A stretch of DNA of 10,209 nt from Methanomassiliicoccaceae archaeon (lineage in GTDB: Archaea > Thermoplasmatota > Thermoplasmata > Methanomassiliicoccales > Methanomethylophilaceae). The position numbers and the translations under genes are program-made. The stretch lies in assembly GCA_031260545.1 (NCBI GenBank), contig JAIRJQ010000006.1, forward strand, positions 1 to 10,209, given 5' to 3'. This document shows, one piece after another, positions 6,509 to 10,209 of this stretch; the first letter of the stretch is position 1; each line of letters starts with the position of its first letter. The notes under the pieces were generated by a model that worked only from the letters and a program-made list of their open reading frames with translations, was not told the origin of the DNA and did no database searches.

Positions 6509-6993
6509 TTCCTCCCCGGTCCGATACGTTCTTTCAGGCCGTATAGGATGCCCCTTTTCGGAGGGCCGCGGTCGTTCTTTATCACACGGCCGAGCATGTC
6601 CAGTTTACTCAATTCTATTATTGCCACCGTGATCGAAAGGATCACCGATATGATGCATATGACAAAGAAGATGTTAGGTATCGTCCCGAGTATGGTGCTC
6701 CTGCTCAGCGAACCGAAGGCGTCGGATGAAAAAGCGGATAAGAACGTCTCATTCATAAGAAAATCAAAAAAACCGCTGATATGCGCCACGGTGTACATCG
6801 ACGAGTCTATGAGCGCATTGCCCCATTTTATAAGAAGATCCGAGAAAGAGAGATTCGGGACCGCCGCGGCCGTCTGAGCGGACAGATCGGATGCGGATGC
6901 CGTGAACGAAGTGAGAGATATAAAAAGAACAGAACATACGAAGGCGCATGATATCGCATATGTCTTTCTTACATTCCCACCCGTATCTCTCAC
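6505..6993 (-). CDS. Unrecognised secreted/membrane-anchored protein
   Basis: This is a 162-aa protein I do not recognise. The N-terminus has basic residues followed by a hydrophobic stretch (~11-30) and an Ala-x-Ala site (TASA-SD, ~32-35), a good Sec signal peptide. A ~70-residue, presumably extracytoplasmic region with hydrophobic helices follows (SDLLIKWGNALID, ISGFFDFLMNETFLSAF). A strong membrane segment comes at ~104-127, then a basic tail (RVIKNDRGPPKRG..LKERIGPGRN) that should face the cytoplasm. It could thus be a single-pass C-terminally anchored protein, or a two-pass one if the signal is not cleaved. The start codon is GTG (6993-6991); no in-frame ATG or GTG precedes the hydrophobic stretch. 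It is divergent from hisD. No function is assigned; the composition and reading frame look like a genuine small archaeal membrane gene. Confidence 0.65.
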   Translation of the reverse strand: MRDTGGNVRKTYAISCAFVCSVLFISLTSFTASASDLSAQTAAAVPNLSFSDLLIKWGNALIDSSMYTVAHISGFFDFLMNETFLSAFSSDAFGSLSRSTILGTIPNIFFVICIISVILSITVAIIELSKLDMLGRVIKNDRGPPKRGILYGLKERIGPGRN

Positions 6994-7028
6994 CGTAAAA
7001 GGGATTGATAAATCTTTTTGTAAGTATC

Positions 7029-7039
7029 CTTAAATAATC
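7029..7039. promoter_or_regulatory. TATA element between the membrane-protein gene and hisD, usable in both directions
   Basis: CTTAAATAATC contains the near-palindrome TTAAATAA, which reads as a box A on either strand. For hisD its centre is ~25 nt before ATG 7059 and no SD is visible, so hisD is predicted to be leaderless. For the minus-strand gene it would give a leader of ~15 nt before GTG 6993. A weaker minus-strand box (GATTTATC) lies at 7007-7014. Confidence 0.45.
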
Positions 7040-7058
7040 GGGCGATAATAAAACGTGC

Positions 7059-8312
7059 ATGTGGAAGCAGCTGGACGAAGGTTTCTGGGAAAAGAACCGC
7101 GTGTCTAAGGTAGATTCGGTAGCCAAGGACGTCATGAAGATAATAGAACAAGTGGGCGCCGGAGGAGATAAAGCACTCATAGAGCTCACAAAGAAGTTCG
7201 ACAGAATAGATATCGAATCAGTGATAGTATCAAGGGACGAGATAGACGATGCGTATGACGAAGTGGATGAGGAACTGATCGATGCGCTGGAATCTGCGGC
7301 AGCAAATATTCAACGATTTCACGAGATGCAGCTGGATGCCGATCTCAAATTGACGGAGATGTCACCGGGCGTGTTCCTTGGTATCAAGAGCACACCGCTG
7401 GAAAGGATCGGTGCCTACATCCCCGGAGGAAGGGCATCATACCCCAGCACAGCGCTGATGAGCATAATACCCGCGCGTGTCGCCGGTGTTGACGAAGTGA
7501 TATGCTGCACCCCGTCGCCTGTGGACCCGGTGACGCTTGTGGCAATGGACATCGCCGGTGCGGACGAGATATACTGCGTCGGCGGGGTCCAGGCGATAGC
7601 GGCCATGGCGCTCGGAACAGAATCAATAGAACCGGTGCAGAAGATAGTTGGTCCAGGCAACGTTTATGTGACGGCAGCAAAAGTATTGCTGCGCGGTAAC
7701 GTGGAGATCGATTTCCCGGCAGGCCCGAGTGAGATCGGTATCGTTGCAGACAGCACAGCGGACCCGTTATTCATCGCTGCCGATATACTGGCGCAGGCGG
7801 AGCACGATCCGTCATCCGCATGCGTATTGGTGACGAATGATGATACATTACCGAAAAAGGTCTGGTCCTGCATGGAAAAGATGATGGCAAAGGCGCCGAG
7901 ATTGAAGATAATAAAGGAGGCGCTCAACAATTCCGGGTACATCGTCAAAGGGACGATCGAGGAATGCCTGGAAACGATGAACGAGATGGCGCCGGAGCAC
8001 CTGTCGCTGCAGGTCGCCGATCCGATGGGCTCGCTGAACATCGTCAGAAATGCCGGATCGATATTCATCGGCCCGTATTCGCCGGTCGCGGCAGGCGATT
8101 ACGCGTCAGGAACGAACCACATCCTGCCGACGGCAGGGAACGCGGCAGTGTCATCAGGTCTTAATGTTTCTCATTTCAGAAAGACGTCGACGATACAGAT
8201 GATATCCAAGGACGGCCTCGAAGAGATGGCTCCGATAATAGAAGCGATCGCGGAAGCGGAAGGGCTGATAGCACACAGAGATTCAGTGAGAGTAAGGTTC
8301 AAAAGAAACTGA
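7059..8312 (+). CDS. hisD: Histidinol dehydrogenase
   Basis: This 417-aa enzyme carries out the last two steps of histidine biosynthesis, oxidising L-histidinol to L-histidine with two NAD+. The zinc- and substrate-binding residues align with E. coli HisD at constant spacing: Gln246 and His249 in AQAEHD (Q259/H262), Glu313-His314 in APEHLS (the catalytic E326/H327 pair), Asp347 in AAGDYASG (D360) and His406 in LIAHRD (H419). The family signature IPGGRASYPSTALM lies at 121-134 and the NAD-binding region VGPGNVYVTAAK at 197-208. Length is normal. ATG 7059 is chosen because the protein starts where the family does and a TATA box lies at the leaderless distance. No other his genes are nearby, which fits the scattered his genes common in archaea. 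Confidence 0.97.
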   Translation: MWKQLDEGFWEKNRVSKVDSVAKDVMKIIEQVGAGGDKALIELTKKFDRIDIESVIVSRDEIDDAYDEVDEELIDALESAAANIQRFHEMQLDADLKLTEMSPGVFLGIKSTPLERIGAYIPGGRASYPSTALMSIIPARVAGVDEVICCTPSPVDPVTLVAMDIAGADEIYCVGGVQAIAAMALGTESIEPVQKIVGPGNVYVTAAKVLLRGNVEIDFPAGPSEIGIVADSTADPLFIAADILAQAEHDPSSACVLVTNDDTLPKKVWSCMEKMMAKAPRLKIIKEALNNSGYIVKGTIEECLETMNEMAPEHLSLQVADPMGSLNIVRNAGSIFIGPYSPVAAGDYASGTNHILPTAGNAAVSSGLNVSHFRKTSTIQMISKDGLEEMAPIIEAIAEAEGLIAHRDSVRVRFKRN

Positions 8313-8330
8313 ACGTCAAACTTCCCACTA

Positions 8331-8344
8331 TTTGATTTCTTTTA
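8331..8344 (+). terminator. T-rich transcription terminator after hisD
   Basis: TTTGATTTCTTTTA lies 18 nt after the hisD stop and has no strong hairpin. Archaeal RNA polymerase terminates at such short T-tracts. Confidence 0.45.
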
Positions 8345-8362
8345 ACTATTCTGGAAAATAAC

Positions 8363-8450
8363 AGATATATAGTGAAAGGACGTTGCACATCCGATACAGG
8401 AGACGACCCCTTGCAACAGCTCTCCGGAGTTGAATCGTCTCTTGTTTCCC
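8363..8450 (+). ncRNA. Possible small RNA or structured element in the hisD-larE gap
   Basis: AGATATATAG (8363-8372) follows a purine-rich stretch and resembles a BRE/box A promoter; a start ~25 nt later would fall near 8393. Downstream, CAGGAGACGA (8397-8406) pairs with TCGTCTCTTG (8435-8444) with one G-T wobble, giving a 10-bp stem around a 28-nt loop. The loop holds the palindrome CTCCGGAG (8422-8429). GTTGCA (8382-8387) can pair with TGCAAC (8412-8417), overlapping an alternative pairing of 8414-8417 with 8429-8432. TTTCCCTTCT follows as a weak T-rich end. I do not recognise an RNA family: it is not a tRNA and lacks clear C/D or H/ACA boxes. The same bases are the 3' flank of larE on the other strand, so it could equally belong to that mRNA's end. 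Confidence 0.25.
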
Positions 8451-8452
8451 TT

Positions 8453-9226
8453 CTACTCATAATATCCGTTCATATCCACTCTGACATCAGATATGCCTTT
8501 CTTTGTTAAAAAGTGTGTTAATTCTTTCTCTTTGCTCAGAAGCATTCCGACGGACCCAGAGGACGTGACCAAATCAACGTGATCATCACGCATCCTCATC
8601 CTGATCTGCCGGACGCCGGATATCTTCCTTATGAGATCCTCGCATTCTTCGATCAGTTTCAGATCGTCAGTATTGAACGCGATCCCGTCACGCACTCTTG
8701 TGGCCATGCACGTTTCCTTCTGGACGTCCGTGCTCAGATCGAGCGATCTGAACATTTTTCTGACGGTTTCGCGATCAATGTTCAATTCTTTCAGCGGACT
8801 TCGGATACCGAACTCCGCTGCGGCCCTGCGGCCCGGTCTTTCATATGTTCTGTCGTACGAATTTTCGCCGTCGATGAATATATCATATCCGTTGTCCGAT
8901 GAAACGCGCCCTACGGCAGAATATATCGCCCTTTTGCAGAAATAACACCGTTCATGGGTATTTTCACGGACGCCCGGCATATCCTCCCATTCCAGTTTCA
9001 CGGTGACGGTGTCAACACCCAGTTCTTCAGTGATGTTCTTTGCGACGGTCCTCTGCCGTTCGGATAACATGGGAACATTAACGAATATCGCAATATGATC
9101 ATCCGGCAATGTTCTCGCGGCCGCGGCGAGAAGGACGGTGCTGTCGACCCCGCCTGAGAAAGATAGCGCCGCCTTGCCGTAACCGGATATATGATCGCAG
9201 AGGGCGGTCCATTCTTTCATTATCAT
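8453..9226 (-). CDS. larE: LarE-like ATP-dependent sulfur transferase (nickel-pincer cofactor)
   Basis: This is a 257-aa PP-loop ATPase. LarE adenylates the carboxylates of P2CMN and donates sulfur (in the Lactobacillus enzyme from its own cysteine) to make the dithio form used in nickel-pincer nucleotide. Seen, numbered from ATG 9226: PP-loop SFSGGVDSTVLL (SGGVDS, 24-29); RCYFCK with Cys94 and Cys97 near the usual RCYxCK site; GENSYDRTYERPGRRAA and IRSPLKEL (~120-148), the LarE-type GxNxSDxxxxRPGxRAAxExxxxSPLxE block; and CMATRV with Cys173, matching the sacrificial cysteine position (CLASR in bacteria). The start codon could be TTG 9229, ATG 9226 or ATG 9220; ATG 9226 was chosen, with a TATA-like sequence ~21 nt upstream. 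The stop is TAG, the only one among the complete genes here. Divergent larB supports the call. A general LarE/tRNA-type sulfur transferase is the main alternative. Confidence 0.88.
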   Translation of the reverse strand: MIMKEWTALCDHISGYGKAALSFSGGVDSTVLLAAAARTLPDDHIAIFVNVPMLSERQRTVAKNITEELGVDTVTVKLEWEDMPGVRENTHERCYFCKRAIYSAVGRVSSDNGYDIFIDGENSYDRTYERPGRRAAAEFGIRSPLKELNIDRETVRKMFRSLDLSTDVQKETCMATRVRDGIAFNTDDLKLIEECEDLIRKISGVRQIRMRMRDDHVDLVTSSGSVGMLLSKEKELTHFLTKKGISDVRVDMNGYYE

Positions 9227-9287
9227 CAAAAGTCAATCGCATATGATACTATTTCAAACTTCCAGATCCTGACGGACGTTATGCAGC
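9227..9287. promoter_or_regulatory. Divergent promoter region between larE and larB
   Basis: This 61-bp gap must hold both promoters. The only A/T-rich core is CATATGATACTATTTC (9240-9255), which could supply a box A on each strand: larE starting near its ATG, and larB with a leader of ~10 nt. Shared use of one core would make the two cofactor genes co-regulated. No operator-like dyad stands out beyond the 6-bp CATATG. Confidence 0.35.
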
Positions 9288-10085
9288 ATGGAGAAAGTTA
9301 AGATATTGCCACGCCATCTCTCCGGTATGGATATAAGGGACATTCTCAGGTCCTTGAAAGATGACAAGATGTCGATAGAGGATGCAGAGAGAGCGTTGCG
9401 TCTTGATTACATGGACAAGGTGAACGGTCATACGGTATTCGATCACGGACGCAGGATGAGGAAGGATGTTCCCGAGGTCGTTTACGCATTGGCAAAAACA
9501 CCGGAGATGGTGGCCGATATAGCGAAAAGGGTCCCGGAAGGAAAATATCTGCTTATTTCGAGAGCATCAAAGGAACATTACAATGCGGTGATATCCGAAG
9601 TGAAGGAGGATCGCGTGACGTATCATGAGAAAGCGTCGGCGATCTCCGTCGGAAAGATAAGCGGCAAAAAAAAGGGTGTGATCGGTATAATCACTGCAGG
9701 ATCATCGGACATACGCGTGGCCGAGGAAGCAAAATTAATGGCTGAAGCAATGGGATGCCGTTGTTTGACATCATATGACGTCGGGGTCGCAGGGATGCAC
9801 AGGATCCTCGAACCTATGAGAATGATGCTCGACGAGGACGTAGACGCAATAATCGTCGCAGCGGGAATGGAGGGCGCATTACCGTCATTGGTAGCATCAC
9901 TGGCAGCCGTTCCCGTAATAGGCGTTCCCACGTCAACAGGATACGGATACGGAGGGAACGGCGAGGCGGCATTGATGTCAATGCTCCAGACATGCTCACC
10001 GGGACTTGCGGTGGTGAACATAGATAACGGAATAGGAGCAGGCACCATAGCGGCAATGATATCAAAACGAAGACGTGAAAAATGA
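9288..10085 (+). CDS. larB: LarB, NaAD carboxylase/hydrolase of nickel-pincer cofactor synthesis
   Basis: This 265-aa protein belongs to the AIR-carboxylase (PurE)-like family. LarB carboxylates C5 of the pyridinium ring of nicotinic acid adenine dinucleotide and hydrolyses the phosphoanhydride, giving P2CMN for LarE. Seen: FDHGRRMRKDVPEVVYALAKTP (51-72), equivalent to DxxRxxRxGxPEVIxxxxKT; GIITAGSSDIRVAEEA (133-148); YDVGVAGMHRIL (163-174); AAGMEGALPSLVASL (191-205); VPTSTGYGYGG (213-223); SMLQTCSPG with Cys236; and VVNIDNGIGAG (242-252). Glu195 and Cys236 are 41 residues apart, as are Glu180 and Cys221 of the Lactobacillus enzyme, in which that cysteine forms a covalent NaAD adduct. The ATG start lacks a clear SD. 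It is followed by an Nre gene with an ATGA overlap, and divergent larE lies 61 bp upstream. larC is not in the window. Confidence 0.94.
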   Translation: MEKVKILPRHLSGMDIRDILRSLKDDKMSIEDAERALRLDYMDKVNGHTVFDHGRRMRKDVPEVVYALAKTPEMVADIAKRVPEGKYLLISRASKEHYNAVISEVKEDRVTYHEKASAISVGKISGKKKGVIGIITAGSSDIRVAEEAKLMAEAMGCRCLTSYDVGVAGMHRILEPMRMMLDEDVDAIIVAAGMEGALPSLVASLAAVPVIGVPTSTGYGYGGNGEAALMSMLQTCSPGLAVVNIDNGIGAGTIAAMISKRRREK

Positions 10086-10209
10086 CAGATACGGAGTTCT
10101 TTGACACGATGGCGGAGAAGAACGCCGCCACACGTTCCGGTTTATGCATAGTCTGTAAAGGATCGAGGATGCTTTGCGGAAAATCCCGTTGTCCGCTGAT
10201 GATAAAGTT
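10082..10209 (+). CDS. Nre family DNA repair protein, N-terminal fragment (cut by window end)
   Basis: Only the first 42 codons are present. After ~20 residues there is a four-cysteine zinc-finger pattern, CIVCKGSRMLCGKSRCPLM (Cys22, Cys25, Cys32, Cys37), which matches the N-terminal CxxCxGxxxLCGxxxCP signature of archaeal NreA/NreB proteins. Nre proteins are archaeal DNA-damage-response factors; NreA interacts with PCNA through a C-terminal PIP motif, which lies outside this window. The ATG overlaps the larB stop as ATGA, so the genes are co-transcribed and probably translationally coupled. Whether this is NreA or NreB cannot be told from the fragment. Confidence 0.85.
   Translation, partial: MTDTEFFDTMAEKNAATRSGLCIVCKGSRMLCGKSRCPLMIK

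Noticed and set aside
6480..6510. Possible C/D-box guide RNA (repeated TGATG and CTGA motifs)
   Set aside because: The C and D boxes are too close together for a guide region, and the motifs overlap the end of a coding gene.
7384..8068. Minus-strand frames inside hisD
   Set aside because: hisD aligns through all catalytic residues at exact spacing; the opposing frames have no family features.
8426..8444. tRNA T-arm-like GGAGTTGAATCGTCTC
   Set aside because: It lacks the exact TTCRA loop, and no acceptor, D or anticodon arms can be built around it.
1..10209. CRISPR arrays, insertion sequences, attachment sites
   Set aside because: No regularly spaced direct repeats, transposase-like proteins, terminal inverted repeats or integrases were seen on either strand.

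Overview
The window most likely comes from a euryarchaeal genome. The last gene begins with the Cys4 zinc-finger signature of the archaeal Nre DNA-repair family. Most genes have archaeal TATA (box A) elements about 20-40 nt before their start codon, some implying leaderless mRNAs, and the two-RCK TrkA/TrkH pair and isolated hisD also fit archaea. Exonuclease VII (XseA/XseB) together with these traits points towards Thermoplasmata/Methanomassiliicoccales-type methanogens or relatives. That placement is inference, not proof. The window is densely coded, with no gene-free stretch longer than 140 bases.

Layout: (1) 1-682, + strand: the 3' end of xseA, then xseB, the two exonuclease VII subunits. 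(2) 679-2560, - strand: a two-gene operon, an ABC/AAA-type ATPase followed by a DUF4435 TOPRIM-like protein. Its architecture matches the PARIS (AriA-AriB) phage-defence system and it is the most notable item here. (3) 2666-3502, + strand: a TPR-repeat protein divergent from the ATPase. (4) 3494-6374, - strand: trkA-trkH, a potassium uptake operon. (5) 6505-6993, - strand: an unrecognised protein with a signal peptide and one membrane segment. (6) 7059-8312, + strand: hisD, complete with all catalytic and zinc residues. (7) 8313-8452: a gap with a T-rich terminator, a TATA-like box and an inverted repeat that may belong to a small RNA. (8) 8453-9226, - strand: larE-like; 9288-10085, + strand: larB; these are divergent nickel-pincer cofactor genes. 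(9) 10082 to the window end, + strand: the start of an Nre family gene, overlapping larB by ATGA.

How the genes work together: XseA/XseB form one enzyme. The ATPase and TOPRIM genes overlap by 8 bp and probably act as one sensor/effector complex. TrkA gates TrkH according to NAD(H)/nucleotide state. LarB (carboxylation of NaAD) and LarE (sulfur transfer) act in sequence in nickel-pincer nucleotide synthesis; the third enzyme, LarC, is not in the window. Two gene pairs meet tail to tail with overlapping stop codons (xseB/ariB-like and TPR/trkH), leaving no room for intergenic terminators.
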